Positions 38,105 through 50,712 are shown, numbered from the stretch's first letter. The stretch: DNA of 64,000 nucleotides from Halopseudomonas xiamenensis (GCF_014219065.1 NZ_JACLGO010000004.1:62001-126000), one strand, 5' to 3'. The notes: generated by a model from the sequence alone, not told the origin. Numbers and translations are program-made.

Positions 38105-39112
38105 ATGGATCATCGCTATATCAATAACCTCTGGGTCAACGAACTGCTGCTGGTTCTTTCTGAACTGGGAGTGGATATAGATTCGTTAACCAAGGGGGTC
38201 AAGGGTATTCAAGACGGCAGGCTTTCGGTTGGCGAGCAGCTGGACCTGGTGGAAGCTCGCACCTTGTGGCATCGGGCAGTGTCTGCCTCCGGCCTGGAGC
38301 ACCTGGGAGTAGAAGCAGGCCGTCGTCTCAGCCCCCGTTCGTCAGGGCTGCTGTTTCCCTTGCTGCTCCACAGCCCTTCAGTCCGCACCGGGATGGAGCT
38401 GCTGGTTCGCTATCAGGGCCTGATCAGTGAAAATGGCCGTTTCCGATTTGTTGAAGCCACACAAGGCGATGTCGTAGCACTGGAATATCTTCCAGCCCAA
38501 TCATCCGTCTCCGTGCACCTGCAGCATGTGCTGTCGGTGATAACTGCGATTCTGAAAAATGTTTCTCTCATCTCCGCTGGCAATACCAGGGCGCGCCTTT
38601 TGCACTTGCCCGCTGGGGCAGATGCTGAGGGAGTGGCTGAAGCATTGAAATGCCCTGTCGTGTCATGCGGGGAACGCTACATCGTCGAGTTTGATAACAC
38701 AGCGATCGATGCGGTGATTACGGGGCGTGACGAACACCTGTACCAGCTGTTGCTGGGTTACGCCGATGGGCTATCCAGAGCCCAGCGCGTTGGGCAGAGC
38801 TTCCTGGATCATGTCAAAAGCCACATGGAGGGCGATGACCTGGTCAGACTGGATATCGATACGCTGGCAAAAACCGTTGGCTTCAAGAAACGGACGTTGC
38901 AGCGACACCTCGATGAACAAGGCACCAGCTTCCGTAAACTCAAGGAAGGACTGCTGAAGGAGAAAGTACTGGAGCTGCTGGTGGTACGGCAATTACCTAC
39001 CGAGCAAATCGTCGAGGTGCTGGGCTACGCCGATGTGAGCACCCTCCATCGTGCTTTCAAGACATGGTTCGGAGTGACGCCAGGGCAATTCAAGAGCCAG
39101 ATCGGCAGCTGA
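38105..39112 (+). CDS. AraC-family regulator with arabinose-binding-like N-domain
   Basis: This 335-residue regulator has an N-terminal ligand-binding domain of the Arabinose_bd type (residues 1-200, with RRLSPRSSGLLFPLLLHS) and a C-terminal AraC helix-turn-helix pair (LDIDTLAKTVGFKKRTLQRHL, then QIVEVLGYADVSTLHRAFKTWFG). Some 165 bases separate it from the divergent dioxygenase gene, with which it probably shares a promoter region. The start is uncertain; an in-frame ATG lies 31 codons upstream. Confidence 0.85.
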   Translation: MDHRYINNLWVNELLLVLSELGVDIDSLTKGVKGIQDGRLSVGEQLDLVEARTLWHRAVSASGLEHLGVEAGRRLSPRSSGLLFPLLLHSPSVRTGMELLVRYQGLISENGRFRFVEATQGDVVALEYLPAQSSVSVHLQHVLSVITAILKNVSLISAGNTRARLLHLPAGADAEGVAEALKCPVVSCGERYIVEFDNTAIDAVITGRDEHLYQLLLGYADGLSRAQRVGQSFLDHVKSHMEGDDLVRLDIDTLAKTVGFKKRTLQRHLDEQGTSFRKLKEGLLKEKVLELLVVRQLPTEQIVEVLGYADVSTLHRAFKTWFGVTPGQFKSQIGS

Positions 39113-39257
39113 GCAGATGTTGAGGGTTGCGATCCGCTGGCTGGATGTCGCCGAAGACAATCAGAGAAGTCTGGCACTTTCCGTTACGTTGGTACGTGAC
39201 ATCAGATCAATTCCAAGGAAAGGTGTAGCGCGAATCAACTGGGACATGGTCAATCTG

Positions 39258-40031
39258 TTAGCCTGAAAATGGATATGTGTACTGCCCTTCCACCATGACA
39301 GTAGCATCCGGCACTCTCTCCCTGATAAGTGCGAGAACGCTTCGTTCCTGGTCCTTACGGAAGTAAACAGGGTACAAGTGGATATGATGCTCTTTATTCG
39401 CAAGATCAACCGCCGCGGGGTCAATTACCTTGTTTTCCCAGTCAACACTCAGCGCAAGCAGCCCTTTCTTTTCATCCAGCAAGGCCTTGCGAATCTCCGA
39501 CCAGATGACTTCATCATGACGAAAGCGTTTATAGATTGCCTTGTAGTGTGAGTCACCACCCACCGATGCCAGCAGGATGCCCACCAGCGCCGGACCTGCC
39601 AGGGCGGCAAACGATAATGCAGGGTTGCTGATCAGCGCCATCAGGATGATACCGACCACGATAAAGGGAAATACCTTGAGGAAGGTAAACACCAGATCGG
39701 GGATATCCTGCCATTGGCAGACTTCCAAACGTTCTTCGGTGGCGCGGTAGACGAAGACGGTTTTTTCCAAGCCAATCTTGAAAAAAAGAAATACAAGTAT
39801 GGATATCGCAAATAGAAATCCACTGGCCATCAGACCATCGTCTTTCATATAGAATATAAAAGACGCTATGGCGAACGGAACAATAACGCTACCAAACAAA
39901 CAGACCCATATCAGAATATTTCGATCAATGGCCTTCACTGTCCATGTCATGACATCTGGTTCAGCAGCATACTGCCACTCCATCCGATCAGACAGGTCTG
40001 GCACTTTCCACCACCCAGTTCGTCGCATCAC
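39258..40031 (-). CDS. Putative membrane immunity protein of the VasX-like effector
   Basis: This 257-residue inner-membrane protein has four predicted helices, two at about residues 37-87 and two at about 113-155. A soluble C-terminal half contains HHIHLYPVYFRKDQERS. I recognise no family. It overlaps the effector stop codon by 4 bases, and immunity genes usually lie directly after type VI effectors. Immunity proteins to pore-forming effectors are commonly membrane proteins of this kind. The DNA is richer in A and T than its surroundings, which suggests transfer. The function is inferred from context. Confidence 0.65.
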   Translation of the reverse strand: MMRRTGWWKVPDLSDRMEWQYAAEPDVMTWTVKAIDRNILIWVCLFGSVIVPFAIASFIFYMKDDGLMASGFLFAISILVFLFFKIGLEKTVFVYRATEERLEVCQWQDIPDLVFTFLKVFPFIVVGIILMALISNPALSFAALAGPALVGILLASVGGDSHYKAIYKRFRHDEVIWSEIRKALLDEKKGLLALSVDWENKVIDPAAVDLANKEHHIHLYPVYFRKDQERSVLALIRERVPDATVMVEGQYTYPFSG

Positions 40032-43000
40032 ATCACCCCCAAGGTAAGAGTATTCCGTGCAACAGGCGGAATGCTGTCAATCACCAGAGGTCTGCCCCCC
40101 TCGTCTGGCTCGGTGACCTGCCCATGCACATAAGGGTTTTCATGTAGAGTGCCTGCTTTCATGCCCCCGAGGCCGATACTGAAACGGTAACCAAGCGCAT
40201 CAGGGCGACCCAATATAGCCGGCGGATAATGGATCTCAACTTCCAGCCTGTCCATTCCCCAACGATGAGGCAGATAAACAAGCCACACTCTCCAATCTTC
40301 GGATGTGTACTGAGCGGGGAGTCGGTCTCCATATTTGCGTACGTCCAGCGACTCCCAATCGCCAATTTGCTCAAGATCAACCCAGTTGCCGTCAGCAAAG
40401 TAGTCGGCATACAGATTCGCTCGGTAGCGGGTCTGTCGGTCCCTGCTGAACCAGCCTCCTTCTGTCACCATGATCGGATAGATGTGAATATCATGCCCTG
40501 CCACATCAGGCGGTAGTATCAGCTTGAGCCAGACACCATTTCGGTTTGGGTTATTGAGGTCACTCATTCGTCCTTTCAAGGTTTGCACTATGATGGTCGG
40601 GTGCAATAGTACCTCGCGCAAAGCCCGTAACTCATCTTTGTTGCCCTCCTCCGTATCTGGCCAGTAGCCCATTCTCGAGTTACTCCAACTACTGCGGTGC
40701 AACCATAACCTGAGCCCTTCCTTTTTCAGGCTCTCGCCAATCAAGGTGGTAATCAAATATGCTGCCCCTATTACTGCATATGCAATCACTGTCCAAGGAG
40801 CAAATGCGGCCCCCACGGAAAATATACCTGCCATTGCACCTAATGAGCTGACCATTTGAAAGGAAGCAACACCAAACATTCCAATTACTGTAAAAAATTT
40901 TGCAATCTGAGCCACTTGCTCACCACTAGACTTGGCGTTACTGATTTCCCCCCGAACCTGAAGCAGCTCTGCTCCTGACGCAATCACCGCCAATCCCGAC
41001 ATGGCAAACGCTCGCTTGGCAAAGGCCTTGAACAGGGCCTTGTGCCCCCCGTGATCCGGGTGCCAGTATCTAGCTGCGGCATCCACAAGACGCACCTGAA
41101 CTGACTTACCTTTAACGGCTGCTTCGCCGGTAAGGCTAGCCATCCTCGCCCAAACCGGCATGATCGCCAGCGCAGTCAAACCACTGAGCATGGTGGCGGC
41201 GGCCGTGCCGACCGATAGCTGGTCTGTAGTGGTCCATTCGCCGCTGGCGCCGGCGTCGGCCATGGCGGTGTGGAAGTTCCAGAGGTTCAGTACCGTGACC
41301 AGGCCTGCCAGCCCCTTGTTGATGTTGTTCTTGACCCAGTCGTTGACCCGTTTGATGTAGCTGCCATAGTCCCTGGCCCTGGCTTCCAGTTGCTGGGCCA
41401 GCTCTGCTCGGCCCAGGGTTTCGATGGTGAAAGCTCGCTGCTGGATGACGGTGTGCTGCGTTTGCTGCTGTACCTCACCACGGGCAAGGATTCTGCTGGG
41501 CATTTCCAGCATCAGGTTATCCAGTTGTTGTTTGAGTTGCCTCACATCCCGGCTGGCAGCCTGACGGTCATGGCGTGCCCCGGTTCGCGCCACGCGGTGT
41601 TGGACGTCGAGCTTGCGGGTAACCATGGCAACCTGTCGCGACCAACGTGCGTGCTTTTGTTTGTATTCACCATCAAGGATGAGGAAGGGCTTGATTTCAT
41701 CGACGGTACTTTGTACAGCGACGCTGATGGCCAGGTACGCAACGGGCTTCCACTGCGGTCCGAGCCGGGTGCTGACGGCGGGTAGCAGTTTGTATTCAAA
41801 GGCTTCCCAGAGGTCTTCGAAGTGTTGGCTGGCTACCTTCAGCAGGGTGTCATAGGCTCGCTGGGCCGGTTGGCTCAGGCGTTGGAACAGGGCGCTGTTG
41901 CGGATGGTTTCATTACTGAGTACGTCGGTAATTTCCTGTGAACGCTTTGCAACTGAACCAACTAGCGCGAGGTTGATCCCCTGCTCCTCGGTAAACTCCT
42001 GTGCCAGCCGGTCAATAATCGACGCCAGCTCCTTGTCGAAGTTGTAGTGTGCCAGGCCCATCAGGGTGCCTGGTTCGGCATAGTCCCTGATGAACCAGTC
42101 ACGACCGGCTTCATGTTGAGTGAGCAGGCCCAGCCAGGCATCGGCATGCTCCATCAGGCTCAGGCACTGGTGCTCATCGGTGTGATCGTGAAATACACAT
42201 AAAGGGTCTGTTCCCAAACGCTTCAGCCAGACGATCAGGTCTTCAAGACAGTATTTGAGAGAGGCCTGATGGCCTTCGAACTCAATACGCTTCTCCAGCA
42301 CGTATTGCTGTGCTTCGTCAAAACGCACCTGCCCTCGCAGTGATTCCCGCGCTCGCCACTGGGTCATGAGCCTGTCCACCCGGCTGACCACGTCTTCGCC
42401 ATATTCGGCTACCAGCAAGTCCCGCTCTTTGCCGGCCTGCTTGAGCGCCACGGTGGTTTCGCTGGCTGCATCGAACTGCTGCATAAGCGTCGCATCCAGG
42501 TAACGCTGGGCTTTCTGTTTGAAGGCGTGAAAGGCCTGGTCATCCAGATCGAGTGTGGCTTGCAGGTCAGAAAAATCCGCTCCAGACAGCATCTCCACAT
42601 ACTGAGCCACGGTCAGCCGGTGCATATGCTGTTCTTCGAACTGGGCCAGGGCCAATGCCGGACCAGCCGCTTGCATGCTCAGGTCTTCAAGTATCCCCAG
42701 CGGATCATCCAGCGCTATGAACAGGGCGGAGTCCTGATCCGGTACGCAGGCCAGCACCCGGTCGCTGCCCAAGGCCGGCTTACAGGCCTGGTCCGCATCC
42801 TGGGCCTGGGTGGGCAGCAGGGTGCTATCGAAACGCAAGCCGGCCTTCGCCGTAGCGGAATCAATATCCGCGACATGTTCTGCTATTTCCGCCAGTGCGG
42901 CGCAATGGGGAGCCCGCATGGTGCGGGCATAACCGGCCAGATCGAGGGCTCGCATCCAGCGCGTTTGCGCCGCCGGGTCAGCCATGCGACCGCGGGTATG

Positions 43001-43435
43001 CTCACTCCATTTTACGCTGGAGTAAGCAAGTAGCAGTTGGTGGTCCCGCGGGTAAAGCAGATAGCCCAGCGCCGGCCCCGCACTACCCTCGCCTCCCGCA
43101 GCCTGTTTGCTGAAGTTGGCACCCTGCACACGATATTCATCCAGTGTGTTGGCTGTTCGATCGATGACATACAGCCACCCATCCCGCAGCTGGCGCTGGG
43201 TATAGGTGCGGGTCTGCAGTGCGGGTAATGACGCTGCGCCCTGCCAGGTGACGGGTAGCGGATGCGGACCCGGTTCGCCGTTGGTTTGCGCGGCTTCGTC
43301 CAGCGCATAGCGTACTGGAAAGATCGCGATCTCTGCCTGCTGTAGCGGACACTGGCCGATACTGGTCATGGGCTTGTCAGCGAAGGTGGCGAACAGGTTG
43401 TCTCGGATCTCGCTGGGCGTGCGCATGCTGGTCAT
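40028..43435 (-). CDS. VasX-like pore-forming type VI effector
   Basis: This 1135-residue protein resembles the toxin VasX / BTH_I2691 family. The N-terminal region has QCPLQQAEIAIFPVRYALDE (about 28-47) and then RQLRDGWLYVID (about 82), the usual VasX start. A long helical, charged middle follows. A cluster of hydrophobic segments between about residues 705 and 895 (ATMLSGLTALAIMPVW, AFAMSGLAVIASGAE, PWTVIAYAVIGAAYLITT) is the likely pore. The C-terminal domain is beta-rich. It is fed by the DUF4123 adaptor and followed by its immunity gene. The 3' third is AT-richer than the start. Confidence 0.85.
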   Translation of the reverse strand: MTSMRTPSEIRDNLFATFADKPMTSIGQCPLQQAEIAIFPVRYALDEAAQTNGEPGPHPLPVTWQGAASLPALQTRTYTQRQLRDGWLYVIDRTANTLDEYRVQGANFSKQAAGGEGSAGPALGYLLYPRDHQLLLAYSSVKWSEHTRGRMADPAAQTRWMRALDLAGYARTMRAPHCAALAEIAEHVADIDSATAKAGLRFDSTLLPTQAQDADQACKPALGSDRVLACVPDQDSALFIALDDPLGILEDLSMQAAGPALALAQFEEQHMHRLTVAQYVEMLSGADFSDLQATLDLDDQAFHAFKQKAQRYLDATLMQQFDAASETTVALKQAGKERDLLVAEYGEDVVSRVDRLMTQWRARESLRGQVRFDEAQQYVLEKRIEFEGHQASLKYCLEDLIVWLKRLGTDPLCVFHDHTDEHQCLSLMEHADAWLGLLTQHEAGRDWFIRDYAEPGTLMGLAHYNFDKELASIIDRLAQEFTEEQGINLALVGSVAKRSQEITDVLSNETIRNSALFQRLSQPAQRAYDTLLKVASQHFEDLWEAFEYKLLPAVSTRLGPQWKPVAYLAISVAVQSTVDEIKPFLILDGEYKQKHARWSRQVAMVTRKLDVQHRVARTGARHDRQAASRDVRQLKQQLDNLMLEMPSRILARGEVQQQTQHTVIQQRAFTIETLGRAELAQQLEARARDYGSYIKRVNDWVKNNINKGLAGLVTVLNLWNFHTAMADAGASGEWTTTDQLSVGTAAATMLSGLTALAIMPVWARMASLTGEAAVKGKSVQVRLVDAAARYWHPDHGGHKALFKAFAKRAFAMSGLAVIASGAELLQVRGEISNAKSSGEQVAQIAKFFTVIGMFGVASFQMVSSLGAMAGIFSVGAAFAPWTVIAYAVIGAAYLITTLIGESLKKEGLRLWLHRSSWSNSRMGYWPDTEEGNKDELRALREVLLHPTIIVQTLKGRMSDLNNPNRNGVWLKLILPPDVAGHDIHIYPIMVTEGGWFSRDRQTRYRANLYADYFADGNWVDLEQIGDWESLDVRKYGDRLPAQYTSEDWRVWLVYLPHRWGMDRLEVEIHYPPAILGRPDALGYRFSIGLGGMKAGTLHENPYVHGQVTEPDEGGRPLVIDSIPPVARNTLTLGVM

Positions 43436-44286
43436 GTCAGTAATCCTTCTGGCTCAACCGTTGTTTGATAGTACTGCTGGAGGCGTTGATCGGGAGTGAA
43501 GGCGGCGGTGTACTGATGCTGGCTCAACCAATACTGGTAGGCCCCATCAGTAGCGGTGGCAAAGTCATCACCATGGGTCAGACTCAGTACGCACCAGATA
43601 ATCTGGCTGCGCTCACTGCTCAGCCCCCAGGTCTCAGCAGTGAGTAGACGACTATCCAGCCAGTCATTCAGATCGCTTGCTTCCCGGCGCTGTAATGCAG
43701 CGAGGTGATTGGCGTGCAGGCACGCATACAGACGCGATTTCAATTGCCAACGATAGGCCTGGTCCAGCGCTTGCCGTTGTGCTTCGCCGAATGAGTTGCA
43801 TGGCGATTCGCTGGTTTCGCAAACGGGTCCATTGAATGCGTGCCAGGCCGCGTCAGCCATCTGCCAAGCCGGCTGCGGTTGCACAATATGCCATTGGAGA
43901 ACCGGACCAAGCACCGGTACCTCCGAGTCACTGGCAAAACTCTTCAGCCAGAACCAGGCGACCAGTGGATCGGCATAGCGCAGCAGATAGGCATTGCCCT
44001 GGGTATCCGTCACCTGGTTGAACTGGCGTAGATGGTCGGCTAACTGTGTCAGGGGTACGTCGCTGGTCAACACTGCCGCAGCCGTGTGCCATTCCGGCCC
44101 ATCATTGACTTCCTGCCATAGCGGGGAGTCCTGATTTGGCTCGAGCAGAATGGGTCCCAGGTCAGCCACTGCCTGCCAGGATGTACCCGTATAAAGTGGT
44201 TCTATCTGAATATCTTCTGCACGCCGGTACAGGCGAGCCAGTGCCTCGTTATAACGCACACCGTCCACCAGCAAGTATCTGGTCAC
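43432..44286 (-). CDS. DUF4123 effector-loading adaptor (Tap/TEC)
   Basis: This 284-residue cytosolic protein has the DUF4123 pattern: YLLVDGVRYNEALARLY at the start, YTGTSWQAVADLGPILLEP near residue 33, and a middle YLLRYADPLVAWFWLKSF segment. Such adaptors load one effector onto one VgrG and leave before firing. Both ends overlap neighbours by 4 bases (vgrG and the effector), so stoichiometric synthesis is likely. Confidence 0.88.
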   Translation of the reverse strand: MTRYLLVDGVRYNEALARLYRRAEDIQIEPLYTGTSWQAVADLGPILLEPNQDSPLWQEVNDGPEWHTAAAVLTSDVPLTQLADHLRQFNQVTDTQGNAYLLRYADPLVAWFWLKSFASDSEVPVLGPVLQWHIVQPQPAWQMADAAWHAFNGPVCETSESPCNSFGEAQRQALDQAYRWQLKSRLYACLHANHLAALQRREASDLNDWLDSRLLTAETWGLSSERSQIIWCVLSLTHGDDFATATDGAYQYWLSQHQYTAAFTPDQRLQQYYQTTVEPEGLLT

Positions 44287-46373
44287 TTGCCATCCCCATC
44301 ATTGGCGGTACAGATAGCGCATACCGGGGGAGCTGCCAATAATGCCTGGCGCTGTGCTGGTACCAGCAGGTTGCCTGCCTGGGTGGACTCCGTCTTGACC
44401 GTATCGCCCGGCAATAACGCTGTCGCACCTGTTCCCTTACCCGGGCTGCCACCAGAGTTCAGCTTGACGCTGGGGCCGACCAGGCTGATGCCACCGGCAT
44501 CGAGTTTGACGAAGCTGGCGCCGACCTTGAAGGTGATTTCTGCTCCCGCCTCCAGCACGACCTTCATGCCGCTGGACAGATGGATCTCCTGACCAGCGTC
44601 GATGAACTGGCCTTGGCCGAGCTTGATGTGCTGCTGGTTGCCGACGGTCAGGTGGTCATCGGCCCGGATCTCGGTGCGGCGGTCGGCATGGGTGCGGTGG
44701 TGCTCCTCGACCAGGTTCTCTATATAGCGGTTGGCTTCGATGCGCTCGTGCCGTTCATGGCCGACGTGGATACGCTGATCGTGCTGGATGCGCTGGTCCC
44801 AGTCGCGCTGGGCGTGGATGAAGATCTGTTCCTCGCCGGCCTTGTCCTCGATGCGCAGTTCGTTGAAACCCTCCCCGCCGGGGCTGCTCTGGCTCTTGAA
44901 CAGGCTGCGGGTCTTGTGTTCCGGCAGGGTGTAGGGCACCTGGTGGGCGCTGTTGTACAGGCAGCCCGAGACCAGTGGCTGGTCCGGATCACCTTCGAGG
45001 AAGCTGACCAGCACTTCCATGCCGATGCGCGGGATAGTGATGCTGCCCCACTGGTTGCCGGTCCAGCTGCTGGCTACCCGCAGCCAGCAGCTGGTATGGG
45101 CGTCGGCCTGGCCTTCGCGGTCCCAGTGGAACTGGACCTTGATCCGGCCCTGGGGATCGCAGTGGATGTCTTCGTGTTCGGGGCCGGTGACGGTGGCGGT
45201 TTGGGTGCCCAGGATTTTAGGTTTGTGGTGGTGCAGGGCTGGGCGGTGGGGGGTGTCCCAGGGGGTGGCGGTGAAGTGGTTGCGGTAGCCTTGGTAGAAG
45301 GCTTCTTTGGGTTCTTTATCCCCCTCTCCCCGGCCCTCTCCCGCGAGGGGAGAGGGAGTCAGGGCGTGCGAACCTGATGGGGTGGTGATGGACTCTTCCA
45401 GCACTTGGGGTTGTTTGCCGTGGTGGTGGATGTCGGTGAGTAGCCAGAGGTCGTTCCAACTGGTGCGGGGGTGGCCTTGTAGTTCGAGGAAGTGACCGCT
45501 GCGCAGGGTGGGTTGGTCGCTGTGGCCGTGGGCCTGATGGTAGTCGCTGCGGTGTCGCTCCAGGGTGCGGCGGGCCAGGTGTTTGCAGCGGTGGCGGTCG
45601 TGGAACTGGCCGGGGTAGTGGTAGTCCTCCAGGTCCGGCAGTTGCTCGCTGCGGGCTTCGCCTTCCAGTAGCAGGCGGGCCTTGTTGTGGTCGTAGTCGC
45701 GGCGGGTGACGCGGCTGCTGCGGGTTTCCAGGCGGACGCCGAAGCGCTTGACCACCGGTTCATCGGCGACCAGGCCGTTGCCTTGCTCGAAGCCGGTCGG
45801 TTCGAGACGTGGAAAGGCGGTCTGGTCGTCGCCGAATACCAGCAGGTGGCCGTCCTGGCTGTGGCGGAAGTGGTAGTGAATGCCCTCTTCCTCGCACAGG
45901 CGCTGGATAAAATGCAGGTCGCTCTCGGCGTACTGGGTGCAGTAGTCGCGCTGGGGATACTCGCTGCCGAGCTGGAAGGCGTAGGCATCGGCGTGGATGC
46001 CGTGCTCTTCGAGCAGGCGGGCGATGATCTGCGGCACGCTGAGGTGCTGGAAGATGCGCTGGTTGTGACGCAGAGCCAGGTAGTGCAGCTGGGGTACCAG
46101 TTCCAGGCGGTAGCGGGTCAGGCGCTGGCCGGATTCGCCGATGGCGGCGTGGTGCACCAGGCCGTGCAGGCCACTGCCGTTGTCCAGGTCCAGCCAGGCG
46201 CTGCGTTGCAGCAGGGCTTCGAGGTCCAGGTCGGGCTGTTCGCTGACCAGTTGCAGTTCGATACGGTAGCACTGGTTGATGGCTTCGCGGGCGCGGAATT
46301 CGAGGACCTTGAAGTCGTGTTCGAGGCCGGGCAGGCTCAGGGTGAAGTGGGGCTCATTGGCCGGGGCAAACAT
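44283..46373 (-). CDS. vgrG: Type VI secretion spike protein VgrG
   Basis: This 696-residue spike has the gp27-like N-terminal half (from HDFKVLEFRAREAINQCYRIEL through DLHFIQRLCEEEGIHYHF to WLLTDIHHHG), the gp5-like OB domain (EHEDIHCDPQGRIKVQFHWD, then GNQWGSITIPRIGMEVLVSFLEGDPDQPLVSG), and a C-terminal beta-helix (residues 520-640). A short tail with VCAICT follows. A palindromic repeat is read in frame at about residues 339-351. No hcp or tss structural genes adjoin it, so it is an orphan vgrG. Confidence 0.95.
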   Translation of the reverse strand: MFAPANEPHFTLSLPGLEHDFKVLEFRAREAINQCYRIELQLVSEQPDLDLEALLQRSAWLDLDNGSGLHGLVHHAAIGESGQRLTRYRLELVPQLHYLALRHNQRIFQHLSVPQIIARLLEEHGIHADAYAFQLGSEYPQRDYCTQYAESDLHFIQRLCEEEGIHYHFRHSQDGHLLVFGDDQTAFPRLEPTGFEQGNGLVADEPVVKRFGVRLETRSSRVTRRDYDHNKARLLLEGEARSEQLPDLEDYHYPGQFHDRHRCKHLARRTLERHRSDYHQAHGHSDQPTLRSGHFLELQGHPRTSWNDLWLLTDIHHHGKQPQVLEESITTPSGSHALTPSPLAGEGRGEGDKEPKEAFYQGYRNHFTATPWDTPHRPALHHHKPKILGTQTATVTGPEHEDIHCDPQGRIKVQFHWDREGQADAHTSCWLRVASSWTGNQWGSITIPRIGMEVLVSFLEGDPDQPLVSGCLYNSAHQVPYTLPEHKTRSLFKSQSSPGGEGFNELRIEDKAGEEQIFIHAQRDWDQRIQHDQRIHVGHERHERIEANRYIENLVEEHHRTHADRRTEIRADDHLTVGNQQHIKLGQGQFIDAGQEIHLSSGMKVVLEAGAEITFKVGASFVKLDAGGISLVGPSVKLNSGGSPGKGTGATALLPGDTVKTESTQAGNLLVPAQRQALLAAPPVCAICTANDGDGK
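45320..45358. repeat. CCCTCTCCC palindromic repeat within vgrG
   Basis: The element matches the CCCTCTCCC / GGGAGAGGG repeat pair found after glpK, with a GCGAGGGG core. It is a multiple of three in phase with vgrG and is translated as TPSPLAGEGRGEGD. This falls in the linker between the gp27-like and gp5-like parts, so the frame and fold survive. Confidence 0.85.
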
Positions 46374-46530
46374 CCGTTGTCCTCATCTGTTCTCGCCAGA
46401 GGCAACCAGCACCGGCTGCCCACATGATGGGCAGGCATTGTCACAAAATCAGGCTTGAATGGATGTGCGCCAGTTGGCAGAACCCGCATCTGCAGCACAA
46501 TTCATGCACAGGATGAATAAAACATCACAT

Positions 46531-46562
46531 GCAAAAAAGCCCGGGCCAAGGAGCCCGGGCTT
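46531..46562 (-). terminator. Terminator of the TonB receptor-nirS unit
   Basis: AAGCCCGGGC pairs perfectly with GCCCGGGCTT around a 6-base loop. On the minus strand it is followed by T6. It lies about 55 bases past the nirS stop. Confidence 0.88.
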
Positions 46563-46616
46563 GATCATTGAACTGAACGGGAGCGCCAGGAGCTCCCGCC
46601 ACTTCAACCAGCAGTC

Positions 46617-50433
<3,817 letters not shown>

Positions 50434-50488
50434 CCTGATCGCTCCTCATGACATGTCTGCATGATGGAACGTCCGGGGAAGGGAGTGC

Positions 50489-50502
50489 TTGACCTCTGTC
50501 AA
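50489..50502 (-). promoter_or_regulatory. Perfect Dnr/Anr box before the TonB receptor
   Basis: TTGAC-CTCT-GTCAA is a perfect palindromic Crp/Fnr-type site. Its centre is 62 bases before the receptor ATG. A CATCAT hexamer at 50461-50466 (minus strand) would be the -10 if the box is at -41.5, with a GAGGAG ribosome site next. It is about 190 bases from the predicted nirQ start, too far for standard class II action there. Confidence 0.8.
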
Positions 50503-50563
50503 GGGAGTGTGCGTCATGCTGACGCAGCCGATTGGGTGCGACATACCATCGCACCCAGAAAAT

Positions 50564-50620
50564 GGTCAAAAAAACCATAAAAGGTTTTTAGAACCAAAAC
50601 CGCTTACGGTTTTTTTAACC
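50564..50620 (+). promoter_or_regulatory. Three GGT-N7-ACC sites (NorR-type enhancer) upstream of nirQ
   Basis: Three copies of GGT-N7-ACC lie at 50564-50576, 50583-50595 and 50608-50620 in an otherwise A/T-rich stretch. This is the core described for the nitric-oxide-sensing activator NorR of Ralstonia eutropha, which also uses three sites. They lie about 68 to 124 bases upstream of the predicted transcription start, a usual enhancer distance. The same stretch can fold into two small AT-rich hairpins. norR itself is not in the window. Confidence 0.7.
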
Positions 50621-50660
50621 TTTAAAACAAATAAATCTTTAAAATCAACAAGTTAAAACA

Positions 50661-50676
50661 TGGCACATTCCTTGAT
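50661..50676 (+). promoter_or_regulatory. Near-consensus sigma-54 promoter of nirQ-nor
   Basis: TGGCAC-N5-TTGAT matches the -24/-12 consensus TGGCAC-N5-TTGCW except for A in place of C in the -12 GC dinucleotide (GG-N10-GA). The start would be near 50688, leaving a leader of about 25 bases with AAGGAA before the nirQ ATG. The mismatch lowers confidence, but the NorR-type sites upstream support it. Confidence 0.55.
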
Positions 50677-50712
50677 AGAGAAACAGCGAACGCATCTTTC
50701 AAGGAATCACCC

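Noticed and set aside
50672-50685. TTGAT-AGAG-AAACA as a second Anr box before nirQ
   Set aside because: The second half-site matches ATCAA at only two of five bases. The TTGAT is better explained as the -12 part of a sigma-54 promoter.
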